DNA of 64,000 nucleotides from Pirellulales bacterium (GTDB lineage: Bacteria; Planctomycetota; Planctomycetia; Pirellulales; Lacipirellulaceae): positions 1 through 64,000 of the forward strand of contig JANQOF010000046.1 in NCBI GenBank assembly GCA_028279215.1. The letters are read 5' to 3'. This document shows positions 25,301 to 33,822 of the stretch, piece by piece. A model generated the notes under the pieces. The model ran no database searches and was not told the origin of the DNA. It saw only the letters and a list, made by a program, of their open reading frames with translations. The number at the start of each line of letters is the position of its first letter. The stretch's first letter is position 1. Both the position numbers and the translations under genes were made by a program.

Positions 25301-26036
25301 CGTCGATCAGGATGTTATCCACCTCGTCGATGATGGCAAACGTAAGTGGGCCCTGAGCTTGTTGGTCGCGCTTCGGATAACGATCGTCGCCCAACGCGGC
25401 GATGCGCATATTGTCACGCAAGTAGTCGAAGCCAAACTCGTTGTTCGTGCCGTAGGTGATATCGCAAGCGTAAGCGTCTTGCCGCTCACTGGGATCCATG
25501 CCCGAGTAAATGGCCCCCACACGGAGGTCTAAGTTGGTGAAGATCGGACCCATCCACTCCATGTCGCGACGCGCCAGGTAGTCGTTCACAGTGATAACAT
25601 GCACGCTGCCCGCTAGTGCGTTGAGATAAGCAGGTAGAGTAGCGACTAGCGTCTTGCCTTCACCGGTGACCATCTCGGCGATGTTGCCATCGTGCAGTAT
25701 CATGCCACCCAACAACTGCACGTCGTAGTGCCGCATGCTGAGATTCCGCTTGCCCGACTCGCGGCAGACGGCGAAAGCCTCGACCAGGAGGTCGTCGAGT
25801 GTCTCACCCGCTTCGAGGCGCTCTCGGAATTTCGCCGTTTGCGCGGCGAGCTCCTCGTCGCTCATCGCCTCGTAGCGGTTCTCCAGCGCGTTAATCGCAT
25901 CGACTTTTGGTTGGAGCCGGCGCAGATATCGCGCGTTGGCAGAACCAAAAAGCGAAGTGATGGTTCGCTCGAACTTGCCGAGCACCGTGTTGGCAAACGA
26001 CGTCAGAAATTCCCAAATACGTTCCAGAAGTTCCAT
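22353..26036 (-). CDS. secA: preprotein translocase ATPase SecA, enlarged
   Basis: SecA drives secretory proteins through SecYEG using ATP. At 1227 residues it is about 300 longer than E. coli SecA. Walker A (GEGKT, 125-129), the DEVD box, the IRF/GRGTDIILGGNP and LRGRCGRQGDPGSS motor motifs, the helical scaffold (LLLQILDTAWKEHLLAMDHLRSSV) and the C-terminal zinc motif CPCGSGKKFKQCC are all present. Two insertions stand out. Residues about 456-502, in nucleotide-binding domain 2, look like a small beta-barrel (GEVLRGELLQEQDDYTTFM ... IPRDKIQEI). Residues about 768-1073, in the helical wing region, hold five divergent copies of one helical unit, where E. coli has one. Both are in frame without stops. 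The gene is divergent from a PhnP-like hydrolase gene. Confidence 0.97.
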   Translation of the reverse strand: MELLERIWEFLTSFANTVLGKFERTITSLFGSANARYLRRLQPKVDAINALENRYEAMSDEELAAQTAKFRERLEAGETLDDLLVEAFAVCRESGKRNLSMRHYDVQLLGGMILHDGNIAEMVTGEGKTLVATLPAYLNALAGSVHVITVNDYLARRDMEWMGPIFTNLDLRVGAIYSGMDPSERQDAYACDITYGTNNEFGFDYLRDNMRIAALGDDRYPKRDQQAQGPLTFAIIDEVDNILIDEARTPLIISGPAEDDISKYQRADKVARGLKKNTHFEVKEKEHTVSLTDEGVREAEKLAGVDSFYTAGNMQWPHLIDNSLKAHYLYKRDVNYVIQDGKIIIVDEFTGRLMEGRQWSDGLHQAVEAKEGVPIKEENQTLATITLQNFFKLYDKLAGMTGTALTEAGEFWKIYQLDVIGVPTNKPLQRISHPDVIYRTEKEKYEAIAEEIEGLIKFDQVMLNSGEVLRGELLQEQDDYTTFMAADTKKREKIPRDKIQEIQKAGRPILVGTVSIEKSERLSNLLNGRGIKHEVLNAKQHKREAEIVAQAGRKGAVTIATNMAGRGTDIILGGNPENMAWAELQQTYDSRLDVPDEEWKRLSDDYDQKFGMSVQGKEIRQIGGLHIVGTERHEARRIDLQLRGRCGRQGDPGSSRFYLSLEDDLMRIFAGEWVKNMLTRLGMQEGEAIESKMVSRRIEGAQKKREEYNFEIRKNLLEYDEVMDEQRKRVYSFRQQILDGVNCRDLITDMIREQIDHHLNIFLDSNYGVESFAAAASRLLGVQLEPRDFRNQSYEEAQRNARDEAQRMAESQVFDAIEENLPEDEPDDWNWNALAKWANARWGYNFSERDLKKIGNDNIAEHLIERAHEAIDKIDLSSCERYLDTDYSVQSACAWLRDKFGIELPPDEATDMSTSELIDTAHRRVSEAYDLRESEYPVLAGLYRFTGPAAGAAGLGREDLIAWAQRRFEADLSLDDIKNKQRDEIQKVLVACSQKSTAKANQLAEEARQRVETLFAGTDGTGTHLGHVTGGNGKLNDLAGWLKDSCDSEITTEELAKLDRDEAIRRVTREVEDKYRPEMRKMERALLLQILDTAWKEHLLAMDHLRSSVGLRGYAQVDPKVEYKREGMRMFEQMWDSVGAYVTDLVFKMEQLDERFVKSTWTETNAIHEEAPQSDISQQQQAAIDASGGQAKLDPIRNRGERVGRNAPCPCGSGKKFKQCCMRKGSV

Positions 26037-26120
26037 GACCGTTAACTACAACGTGTGTGATAGAATGTCAAAATGGCAGACGCATGCACGCCATCGGCAA
26101 TCCAGATAGAGGAGGCAATA

Positions 26121-26210
26121 ATGATGCCACCGGCCGGATGCCGCGCCCCCAGGGTCGCTATGCAGTGGTGCTTTGATTGTCGTAAGATACTACAGCATAA
26201 AAGTTTATAG
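26121..26210 (+). CDS. possible 29-residue small protein
   Basis: In the 300-base gap between secA and the divergent hydrolase gene, GAGGAGG lies about 6 bases before an ATG at 26121 that opens a 29-codon frame ending in TAG at 26210. The strong Shine-Dalgarno sequence is the only support: the peptide (Cys/Arg/Pro rich, with FDCRK) has no hydrophobic segment and no known motif. It may be a chance ORF in a leader region. The rest of the interval shows only A/T-richer sequence that could hold the two divergent promoters. Confidence 0.25.
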   Translation: MMPPAGCRAPRVAMQWCFDCRKILQHKSL

Positions 26211-26339
26211 CCGCTCAGAAAGTGGGTCAACTGTGGTTGTGTCGAGCAGCGGCGGAACTGCCATGCAGAAACCCGCTACCGCGTTCTCAGGTGCCATAGA
26301 TTGCCTAAGTCCATCGCAACGACCGACATTCGTGGAACG

Positions 26340-27101
26340 ATGATCCTGCTGGGGACCGGCACCAGTGTGGGGGTGCCGGCGGTAGGTTGTGGCTGCGATG
26401 TTTGCAAGTCGGACGACCCACACAATCAACGCACGCGAGCCAGCGCCATTGTTGGCTTACCGGAAGGCAATTTGCTGATAGATACGTCACCCGATCTTCG
26501 CCTGCAATTGCTGCGTGAGGGTATCGGCCTCGTCCATGCCGTGCTGTATACGCACGAACACGCCGACCATGTGTTTGGTCTCGATGACCTGCGGCTCATG
26601 CAGTTCTACTTGGACGGCCCCGTGCCGCTTTACTGTGAGCCGGTGGTGGAGCAACGGATTCGCCAATCGTTCGATTACGCGTTTACTCCGGGTCCATCGC
26701 CGAGTCTCGTTCCCCAACTTCAGCTGCATCGCATCGGAGTCGAGCCGTTCGAGCTGCTTGGCGCGCCGATTGTCCCCATTCGGCTTTACCATGGCCGCGA
26801 GTGCCTGGTGCTGGGATTTCGCTTCGGCGACGTCGCCTACTGCACTGACGTCAATCACATTCCCCCCGAGAGCGAAGAGCTACTCCAAGGGCTCGACGTG
26901 CTGGTGCTCGACGCGCTGCGTACGACGCCCAGCGCGACGCATTTTACGCTCGAAGCGGCAATCGAAGCCGCCACGCGGCTCATGCCAAAGCAAACCTACT
27001 TCACTCACGTCGCGCACGAATTGGACTACGCGCAGACCAACGCGTCGCTGCCGCCGACGATGCAATTGGCGTACGACGGGTTGCGAATTCCGCTCGCTTA
27101 A
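26340..27101 (+). CDS. MBL-fold metallohydrolase, PhnP-like
   Basis: This 253-residue enzyme has the metallo-beta-lactamase fold with the two-metal motif HEHADH and a later single His and Asp (YCTDVNHI; FTHVAHELD). The N-terminus LGTGTSVGVPAVGCGCDVCKSDDPHNQRTR contains the Cys-x-Cys-x-x-Cys structural zinc site typical of PhnP, which cleaves cyclic ribose phosphates. The ATG at 26340 begins exactly at the conserved LGTGTS strand; a TTG at 26301 is possible but unneeded. No phosphonate genes are nearby, so it may be one of the many PhnP-like phosphodiesterases of unknown substrate. It converges on the protease gene with 13 bases between. Confidence 0.87.
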   Translation: MILLGTGTSVGVPAVGCGCDVCKSDDPHNQRTRASAIVGLPEGNLLIDTSPDLRLQLLREGIGLVHAVLYTHEHADHVFGLDDLRLMQFYLDGPVPLYCEPVVEQRIRQSFDYAFTPGPSPSLVPQLQLHRIGVEPFELLGAPIVPIRLYHGRECLVLGFRFGDVAYCTDVNHIPPESEELLQGLDVLVLDALRTTPSATHFTLEAAIEAATRLMPKQTYFTHVAHELDYAQTNASLPPTMQLAYDGLRIPLA

Positions 27102-27114
27102 TCAACCCCTTGTA

Positions 27115-29178
27115 TCAACGGGCGATTGCGACACGGTTGTCTTTGAGCAGCTTGAGATAATCGACCACAATCGACAACGCTTCCTGATTGTAGTGGTCGT
27201 CCATATCGAAGACCGGTCGATCGTTGTTCACCGCTTCCTCGAACGCATCCTCTTGCTCCTTGTCGGCATCGAGCTCCGCTCGCTCGGCCAGGAACTGCTC
27301 TTGGTTGAGCGTGACCGTGGTGCGGTCCTTCTGCTCTTCGTACTTTTCGATCCGCCGCAGATCCTTGGCGAACTCGTCAGAGGAATTGATCCGTTGCTGA
27401 GACGCGGCACGCAATTGATTGATCAGGTTGGCGTCGATCATCTGGTACTCGTCGTGCTGTAGCCCTTCAATGCGATCGAATGGCAAGGCGTAGTCGAGAT
27501 CAGACTCGCCGACGTCCAAGTGCGCCGTGAGCGAGGGAATGATCACGTCTGCGGCGACGCCGTGGTTTTGCGTGCTTTCGCCATCAGGACGGTAGAACTG
27601 CTGAATAGTCAGTTTCATCGCGCCCAGATTCATGTCGTTGCGAATGCGGAATAGCAACTGGGCCACGTCGTAGAGTTGTTGCACCGTGCCTTTGCCGTGC
27701 GTGGAGTCGTCGCCGACGATCAATCCACGATTGTAGTCTTGCATGGCTCCGGCAAAGATCTCACTGGCGCTCGCACTGAACTTATTCGTTAGCACCACAA
27801 GCGGACCCGACCAAATCATGCCGGCTTCCGGATCGACGAACGGTTGCGAACGGCCATTGTGACCTTTCACTTGAACCACCGGGCCCTTGTCGATGAACAG
27901 GCCAGTCATGTTCACCGCTTCGGTCAACGAACCACCACCGTTGAATCGCAGATCCACGAGCACGGCTTCCACGCCCTGGGCATTGAACTCCTTGAGCAAG
28001 CGTCGAACGTCGCGCGTCGTGCTCTTGTAGTTGGGGTCACCTTTCCGAGCGGCTTCCATGTCCATGTAGAAGCTTGGCAGCGAGATAACGCCTACCTTAT
28101 ACGGCTCTCCGTTGGGCTTCTGGCCCCAGTCGATTACCTCGCTGCGAGCTTCGCTCTCAGTTAGCTTGATTTCGTCGCGTACAATATCGTAAATCTGTCG
28201 ATTCTTGGGATTCTCGGCAGGACGCACTTCCAATCGAACGATCGTGCCGCGCTTCCCGCGAATCTGCTCGACCACATCGTTCAGCTTCATGTCGACGATG
28301 TCGACCATTTCGCCATCGGTGCCTTGGCCGACACCGATAATCTCATCTCCCTCTTTCAAACGACCGTCTTGATCGGCTGCACCGCCCGCGATGATCTGGT
28401 GCACTTTCGTATAGCCGTCCTCACTGCGAAGCGACGCACCGATTCCATCGAGCTTCAGACGCATTTGGATTTCAAAATTGTCGAGCGTGCTTGGCGACAT
28501 GTAGGTGGAGTGCGGGTCGAATCCCGTGGTAAGCGCGGTGAGGTACATTTCGAGCAACTCGTCGTTGCTCGTTTGGTCCCAGCGCTTGCGAATACTTGTA
28601 TAGCGGCGTCGGAGCTTCTCGCGAGCTTCTTCCGGAGTGAGGTCGTCGGCCAGCTGGCTGAGCATTTCGAACTTCACTCTGCGGCGCCACTTCTCGTCGG
28701 CTTCTGTCTTGTTCTTCGCGTAATGGGCAGCATCCCCGTCGCGGACCATTTCCTCGTCGGCGGTGAAGTCGTGTTCTAACTCGACGTCTTGTAACGCGAC
28801 GGTGATCCGCTCGTCTACCCGTTGCAGAAACCGGTCGAAGATGCGGTAGGCAATCCGGATGTCACCACGACGGACCATGTCGTCCAGTTGATGCTGGTTT
28901 GCTGCGAACTCGTCGACGTCACTTTGGTAGAAATACAACTTTAGTGGATCGAGCGATTTGAGCAGCGATGTCAGGCACCGTTCGCCGGCTTGGTCGTCGA
29001 TCTTCTTCTGAGCCAAGTGCTGCTTCTCCATCAATAGCGACACGGCCAGCGCAATCTGGCGGTCGGTGGCGGACGGTTGCGTGGGCCGGCTAATCGCGGG
29101 TGTGGTGGCCAAGACGATGGCCAATGCAACTAGGAGCCCCGCGGCAATGCCGCGACGATTGATGAGAGCATGCTGCAT
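27115..29178 (-). CDS. prc: carboxy-terminal processing (tail-specific) protease
   Basis: This periplasmic S41A protease trims proteins from the C-terminus. The 687-residue protein has an N-terminal signal peptide (GLLVALAIVLATTPAIS), an N-domain, a PDZ domain around residues 235-320 (DGIGASLRSEDGYTKVHQIIAGGAADQ), and the catalytic core: Ser470 in FSASASEIFAGAMQDY and Lys496 in HGKGTVQQLY, 26 residues apart. The C-terminal region (SDEFAKDLRRIEKYEEQKDRTTVTLN) matches the extension of the E. coli Prc group. It may process lipoproteins or peptidoglycan enzymes. It stands alone, convergent with the hydrolase. Confidence 0.94.
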   Translation of the reverse strand: MQHALINRRGIAAGLLVALAIVLATTPAISRPTQPSATDRQIALAVSLLMEKQHLAQKKIDDQAGERCLTSLLKSLDPLKLYFYQSDVDEFAANQHQLDDMVRRGDIRIAYRIFDRFLQRVDERITVALQDVELEHDFTADEEMVRDGDAAHYAKNKTEADEKWRRRVKFEMLSQLADDLTPEEAREKLRRRYTSIRKRWDQTSNDELLEMYLTALTTGFDPHSTYMSPSTLDNFEIQMRLKLDGIGASLRSEDGYTKVHQIIAGGAADQDGRLKEGDEIIGVGQGTDGEMVDIVDMKLNDVVEQIRGKRGTIVRLEVRPAENPKNRQIYDIVRDEIKLTESEARSEVIDWGQKPNGEPYKVGVISLPSFYMDMEAARKGDPNYKSTTRDVRRLLKEFNAQGVEAVLVDLRFNGGGSLTEAVNMTGLFIDKGPVVQVKGHNGRSQPFVDPEAGMIWSGPLVVLTNKFSASASEIFAGAMQDYNRGLIVGDDSTHGKGTVQQLYDVAQLLFRIRNDMNLGAMKLTIQQFYRPDGESTQNHGVAADVIIPSLTAHLDVGESDLDYALPFDRIEGLQHDEYQMIDANLINQLRAASQQRINSSDEFAKDLRRIEKYEEQKDRTTVTLNQEQFLAERAELDADKEQEDAFEEAVNNDRPVFDMDDHYNQEALSIVVDYLKLLKDNRVAIAR

Positions 29179-29699
29179 GATGATCTATTCCTTCTACGAG
29201 AATTCCAGCGGGTAGCGATTGAGCAATCGGCCAATGCCCGCCAGTTAGCGTATATCGGTCGGTCCTGCATAGCCTCGACAGCGGCAAATGCCGCCTTGTC
29301 GGATGACACGCCGACTATCCGCGACGCGACCGCCCGCACGCCGTAAGTGGCCTTCATTTCAATACTTATCAAAATAATAGCTGCACCTTGCGTAATCAGC
29401 AAGATCGACGAAAAACCCCGGGATTTTCCAGCCGGCAAGCAGCGATCTGCACTTCGTTACGTCCCTCGTGGCCCGCAAGTTCGTAGTCGGATGGTGGTTC
29501 GGTGACAAATAGAACACTCCCGTCGATCGCCTCTACCGCTTCTCTAACCGCGCCCAGCCGTGCTCGCCCTTAGGTTTCTCGCCATGCAGCTAGCAGTTTA
29601 TTGCGGTTTTCGGCCACAGCGACTCGATACTTCCGACTGTCCTACCGTTGGCGCCCATCCGCCGCCTACCGTTCCCGTACCCCGCAACAACTCGATCCG
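29179..29699. other. intergenic region, no gene recognised
   Basis: This gap of about 520 bases separates the divergent prc gene and a small secreted protein gene. The small open frames in it (for example 29130-29438 minus and 29601-29699 plus) have no start signals, hydrophobic segments or homology-like features. It presumably contains the two promoters; no clear hairpin or operator was seen. Confidence 0.5.
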
Positions 29700-30164
29700 A
29701 TGACTTCATTCCGTCCACGCCACGTCGCGCTGGCCGTCGCAGCAGCTTGCGCCTTGTTCACGTTCGCCGATCAGTCGGCAGCTGTTGGTCGCTGGAACAT
29801 GCCGAGCAACTCCGCCCAGTACATGGGTGTTGGATTTGGCCCCGGCTACCACGCGCCCATGGTGCTCGGCAGGTGCTGGAAGGCGAAGCCGGCAAGCCCA
29901 GGCGTCGATCGCGTCCCCGCACCGCTCTGCGCGCCGTCCGGATTGGGCTACGTTGGATTGACTCCTAACTTTGGAACGACCGCCTTGCCATTCGCCAGTT
30001 GCTCGGGCAATCCGCAATCTAACCAACCTCGCGAAGCGCCGACGGACCCTCACTTGAACGTCGCTCCGCACCGTGCGTCCGAAAATTCCTTGTTCGCTCC
30101 TCCTCGCTTGCGCGAGCCACAACCGGCAAACTCCTCAGAGGCGTTGCCGATTCCTGGCACTTGA
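29700..30164 (+). CDS. small secreted protein
   Basis: This 154-residue protein starts at an ATG (29700) followed by a signal peptide (HVALAVAAACALFTFADQSAA). The mature part is Pro/Ala/Ser rich, with a distinctive AQYMGVGFGPGYHAPMVLGRC segment soon after cleavage and two further Cys. Short secreted proteins with a Q-Y-x-G-x-G-x-G-P-G-Y-H-A-P motif are seen in planctomycetes, but their role is not known to me. The frame is open from 29601, but the upstream part lacks a signal and is not used. Confidence 0.6.
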   Translation: MTSFRPRHVALAVAAACALFTFADQSAAVGRWNMPSNSAQYMGVGFGPGYHAPMVLGRCWKAKPASPGVDRVPAPLCAPSGLGYVGLTPNFGTTALPFASCSGNPQSNQPREAPTDPHLNVAPHRASENSLFAPPRLREPQPANSSEALPIPGT

Positions 30165-30235
30165 TTCGCTCACGCCATGCACAGCGACATGCTGGTTGGC
30201 GGTAGGGCTGCGAGATACAATAGCCGCCATCGCCA

Positions 30236-30748
30236 ATGCTTTGCCTACTTGAGGTTGCGGTGTACTGGTCGTTGTTCGTTGTACTTGTGTCTGTCATTGC
30301 TGCAGGGCTATGGATCTTGCGTGGCGTTCTTGGTCGGCGTCGCTGGCGGCGGCGATACCAGCGAGCTGCGACGGCGTTGCGGCGCCAGGCCAGCCAACTC
30401 GAGCAGCATTTCCTTGAGTCGGCCGCGGCTACCGGGAAGCCGCGCGGGTTGATTTGGAAGAGTTCGACCTTTCATGAGTCGGCGCAGCTAGTTCGCGATC
30501 GTGTGAGCGGCGACATCTATGCCCTCGTGGGAATCACCATTGCGTTTGAAGCCGTCGTCGGTGGCGACATGGAGCAAGTGGCCGCCGTGAGCAACCTGCG
30601 GTGTGCATCGGCTCTGCTCGAGTGGAAGCGCAATCGTTGGACCACGTCGGGCCGCGTGCTGTTCAATCTTGAGCCGGACGAAGCTATCGAGCGCTACTCG
30701 GAGAACCTCGATCCGGTGTGCCAAGTTGTGTTGTCGGGCGATGCGTAA
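30236..30748 (+). CDS. membrane-anchored hypothetical protein
   Basis: This 170-residue protein is not recognised. It begins with a strong transmembrane helix (residues 7-30), then a very basic patch (RRRWRRRYQR) and a helical stretch, so most of it would be cytoplasmic. The C-terminal ~100 residues contain a mixed alpha/beta pattern (YALVGITIAFEAVVGGDMEQVAAVSNLRCASALLEWKRNRW) suggestive of a small folded domain. It converges on the SpoIIE phosphatase gene with 3 bases between them. Confidence 0.72.
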   Translation: MLCLLEVAVYWSLFVVLVSVIAAGLWILRGVLGRRRWRRRYQRAATALRRQASQLEQHFLESAAATGKPRGLIWKSSTFHESAQLVRDRVSGDIYALVGITIAFEAVVGGDMEQVAAVSNLRCASALLEWKRNRWTTSGRVLFNLEPDEAIERYSENLDPVCQVVLSGDA

Positions 30749-30751
30749 CGG

Positions 30752-32428
30752 CTACTCATTTCTCCCGAAGCAGGCCAGGCACATGTCGTCGCTTTGGGCA
30801 AAGTCGCCTACGAACTTACGCACGTCGGCCAGCACATGCCGCCCTAGTTGTTCGACGTCCGACTCACCGGCTTCGATTTGTTCCGCAAGCCGCTCCAAGC
30901 CGTAGAGGTCGCGCGACGAATTCATTGCCTCGCTGAAACCGTCGGTAAACAGCGTGAGCGAATCGCCTGGCGCGAGTTGCAAGTCGATCGACTCGTACTC
31001 AAAGTCGTCCATCACGCCAATCGGCAGCCCGGTAATCTCGTCGCCCACTTCCTTCACATCACCACATCGTTGACGAAGCAGCGGCGGCATGTGCCCAGCA
31101 TTCACCAACGTTAACTGGTGCGAACTCGGATCCACCACCGCGACGATCATCGTTACAAATCGATCGGCCCAGTCGTGCTGCGCGAACGTATGGTTGGCGC
31201 GGCTCACCGCCGCGGCGGGCGATCGTTCGCTCGCCAGGCTGAATCGTACGTCGCTCGACAGCCGAGCCATCAGAATCGCCGCGCTGACGCCTTTGCCCGC
31301 CACGTCGCCCAGCACCACGGCAAATCGGCCATCGGCCAGCATCACGTAGTCGTAGTAGTCGCCGCCAACTTGCCGCGCCGACTCGTAGTAGTCGAAGAAG
31401 CGGTAACCGCCGACCTCCGGCGCCCGCGATGGCAGGAGAGCTCGTTGCATACGCGCCGCCAAGTCGAGATCGCGCTGCAACGCACGCTGCTCCACCGCAA
31501 ACTCGTGCATGCGGGCGTTGTCGATTGCCACGGCGGCTTGGCTCGCCACGGCGGCCAGTACCTCAAGGTCTTCGTTCGCAAACTTGTTGCGTTGGTTGTT
31601 GGTGTCGACTTGGATCACGCCCAGCGCGTCGCCATCGGCATTGAGCATCGGGGCGCACATCATCGAGCGAATCTGAAAGTCTGAGATACTCTCGGCCATA
31701 CCAAACCGCTCGTCCGTCGCCGCGTCGGCCGACAGGATTGCCTGCTTGCTGTCCATCGCCTGCTGCACGATCGTCCGACTGATGCGTGTCCGTTCGTCGC
31801 GCGACGCCTTGCGATACTTGTCGGCCATCGGTACCAACGGCGCATCTTCCTCGGGCCGCATGATTACAAACCCGCGATCCGCCTGTACAAACACCTTGAA
31901 CAGGCTGTCGAGAATCTTCGGCAGGATTTCGTCTAGCTCGAGCGTCTTGCTCAAGTTGTTCGAGATTTCTACCAGCGCCGTCAGTTTGACTTCTGGTCGT
32001 GCCGACAGGCTAATGCTGGCCGACCCGCCTGAGACGTCGAGGGTCGCCATCACGCTGGCGGTGCCGGTATCGTCGAGCAGCCCGGCCAGCGAGGTCTCTT
32101 GCTTCGGCGCTTGGCCGCCGAGCCCCATTTCCTCGTCGGTGTGCAGCGATAGTAGTTGGTCGCAAATCAGTATGCGGTCGCCGTGCTTGAGCGGGGTGCG
32201 GCGGACCACCTGGGCGTCGTTCAAAAACGTGCCGTTACGGCTCTTCAGGTCTTCGACAAAGTACTGCCCGCCCTCTTCGATCAAGGCCGCATGTTGTCGG
32301 CTCACGGCAGCGACGTCGAGCGGAATGTCGCAATCGCTCGAACGCCCAATCACAGCGCGTCCGCTCGAGAGTTCAATCCTTCGCCCTGGATCTACGCCTT
32401 GTTCGATTTTCAGATAGGCCATGGCCAT
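30752..32428 (-). CDS. FHA-GAF-PP2C (SpoIIE/RsbU) phosphatase
   Basis: This 558-residue signalling protein has three domains: an FHA domain (residues 1-95; GRAVIGRSSDCDIPL, SRQHA, SRNGTFLN) that binds phosphothreonine, a GAF sensor domain (about 150-310) and a SpoIIE-type PP2C phosphatase (about 330-555; GGDYYDYVMLADGRFAVVLGDVAGKGVSAAILMA and TDGFSEAMN). Such proteins dephosphorylate anti-anti-sigma factors in partner-switching cascades or act on kinase substrates. The start is ATGGCCATGGCC at 32428. No anti-sigma or STAS gene adjoins it, so its target is unknown; the FHA domain points to crosstalk with Ser/Thr kinases. Confidence 0.94.
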   Translation of the reverse strand: MAMAYLKIEQGVDPGRRIELSSGRAVIGRSSDCDIPLDVAAVSRQHAALIEEGGQYFVEDLKSRNGTFLNDAQVVRRTPLKHGDRILICDQLLSLHTDEEMGLGGQAPKQETSLAGLLDDTGTASVMATLDVSGGSASISLSARPEVKLTALVEISNNLSKTLELDEILPKILDSLFKVFVQADRGFVIMRPEEDAPLVPMADKYRKASRDERTRISRTIVQQAMDSKQAILSADAATDERFGMAESISDFQIRSMMCAPMLNADGDALGVIQVDTNNQRNKFANEDLEVLAAVASQAAVAIDNARMHEFAVEQRALQRDLDLAARMQRALLPSRAPEVGGYRFFDYYESARQVGGDYYDYVMLADGRFAVVLGDVAGKGVSAAILMARLSSDVRFSLASERSPAAAVSRANHTFAQHDWADRFVTMIVAVVDPSSHQLTLVNAGHMPPLLRQRCGDVKEVGDEITGLPIGVMDDFEYESIDLQLAPGDSLTLFTDGFSEAMNSSRDLYGLERLAEQIEAGESDVEQLGRHVLADVRKFVGDFAQSDDMCLACFGRNE

Positions 32429-32888
32429 CTCTCACTCGCTCGCCGTTGTCCAATCTCCTCTCGCGAACCCCTAATCTTAAGCGGCCTCAATCGGATGCGG
32501 AAGTGAATAGTCGGCGACCACCCACGATGTCTTATCCTCTACGCCATTTTGTCCCGAATGCCGAAAAACGATTTTAGGCGACTTTATTCACCTCCTGTCT
32601 TCCTCGTTGACGTTCGTTTTCCTCTGTTTTTGCCGAGGTATGTTCATTTCGCCGGGGGCTTTGAAACCGCCCAATTGTCCCCTGCTGCGCCCACGAATGG
32701 ACAATTGAAGCTGGAATGACGAATGCCGAAGTACCCAATGACCAATCAATCTCTCTGACCCCAAAACGTACGACGGGTGCTCGCAACCATCGCCGGTACG
32801 CACCATGAATCACCTACATTGAAGCATAGTGGGTGGCCCATTTTCAACAAGAAAGTTCATGAATTGCGGAGCGCGAACGTAGGCCGTT
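32429..32888. other. intergenic region, no gene recognised
   Basis: This 460-base stretch lies upstream of the SpoIIE phosphatase gene and downstream of a membrane protein gene on the same strand. It is more A/T-rich than its surroundings, with pyrimidine-rich runs near 32590-32640 on the plus strand. The open frames inside (for example 32574-32813 minus) are low-complexity and not convincing. Confidence 0.5.
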
Positions 32889-33524
32889 TCACCAATAGCC
32901 TACGTATTGCCACGCCGTCTCCGATTCCGAGTCGTACCAAAGTGTCGGGCCTCCCCAGTCGCCTTGATACGGACCTTCAAACTTCATGAACTCAGCATCC
33001 GGATTCATTCCGAGCGTGCGAAACTCAAGGTCCTTGTCGCCCGACGTCAGAGCCCCAAACGCGGCCTCGCTTCGCGGCATCGGAGAGTGCTGTCCAGCAA
33101 TGTCCCAAAGCCCGTTCATCCACGTCACGAGTTGCGGTTGGGCGACCTGAAAACGCACGTGATGATGATGTGGCGTGGTGATCATCTCGATCTTCGATGC
33201 GCTCGTCGGAAGATACTTTCGAACCTGTTCTAGCCTTACCGATTCCGTATCAGGCGCCCGGAAGTGCCCGAATCTCAGCGGCGAGACGATCACGTTGATG
33301 AGCAGGCAGAGCGGCACAAAAGCCATCCCCGCAATCACCACGCCCATCATCGCACACAACGCACGACTAGCAATCTGGTGGCGAGCCACCATGTAAACGG
33401 CTGCAATCAGAACTGAGCTCAGGGCGACTGTTATCTGAAAGGGCAAGACGAGGGACCAGAGCATGGCGTGAAGTCCCCACAGCGGGAGGCCGTCGTTGGC
33501 GTGTTGTTGGCCCGGTTGGCGCAT
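32889..33524 (-). CDS. hypothetical membrane protein
   Basis: This 211-residue protein is not recognised. Two transmembrane helices occupy about residues 20-48 and 53-85. The C-terminal ~125 residues form a soluble domain with a His-rich strand (TTPHHHHVRFQVAQPQLVTWMNGLW) and several Trp near the end (GDWGGPTLWYDSESETAWQYVGYW). An internal ATG at residue 21 could also be the start. It lies just before the tRNA-Gln gene, at the edge of the accessory region. Confidence 0.65.
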   Translation of the reverse strand: MRQPGQQHANDGLPLWGLHAMLWSLVLPFQITVALSSVLIAAVYMVARHQIASRALCAMMGVVIAGMAFVPLCLLINVIVSPLRFGHFRAPDTESVRLEQVRKYLPTSASKIEMITTPHHHHVRFQVAQPQLVTWMNGLWDIAGQHSPMPRSEAAFGALTSGDKDLEFRTLGMNPDAEFMKFEGPYQGDWGGPTLWYDSESETAWQYVGYW

Positions 33525-33706
33525 TCTCCAACAGGGCAGTCCCTTCTACGCCAATACTTGGCGGACGGTTCTTCAACGAAAGCGGCAAGAATCGAGTGCT
33601 GCCCACAACTCGTAGCGACCACGGGCTCCATCCACCTTGATTTTCCGAACCTAGCGGCCTAAGGTTGTGTCACTGAGAGCTCTGCCTTTCTTGCAAGTGG
33701 GCCGAT

Positions 33707-33778
33707 TGGGGAGTGGTGTAATCGGTAGCACGACGGATTCTGATTCCGTTAGTCGGGGTTCAAGTCCCTGCTCCCCAG
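33707..33778 (+). tRNA. tRNA-Gln (anticodon CTG)
   Basis: The cloverleaf is complete. Acceptor arms TGGGGAG (33707-33713) and CTCCCCA (33771-33777) pair, the anticodon stem ACGGA/TCCGT encloses TTCTGAT, placing CTG at 33740-33742, and the T arm contains GGTTCAAGTCC. The sequence resembles bacterial tRNA-Gln. CCA is not encoded. It marks the left edge of the accessory region and is a possible integration site, although no integrase is adjacent. Confidence 0.97.
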
Positions 33779-33822
33779 TTCTTGACGGTCGCTGAGTATC
33801 GACCAGTCGAATCATAATCCGC

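Noticed and set aside
26515-27462. 315-codon plus-strand ORF
   Set aside because: It overlaps the PhnP-like hydrolase in another frame and runs antisense into prc; extremely Arg/Ser/Cys rich.
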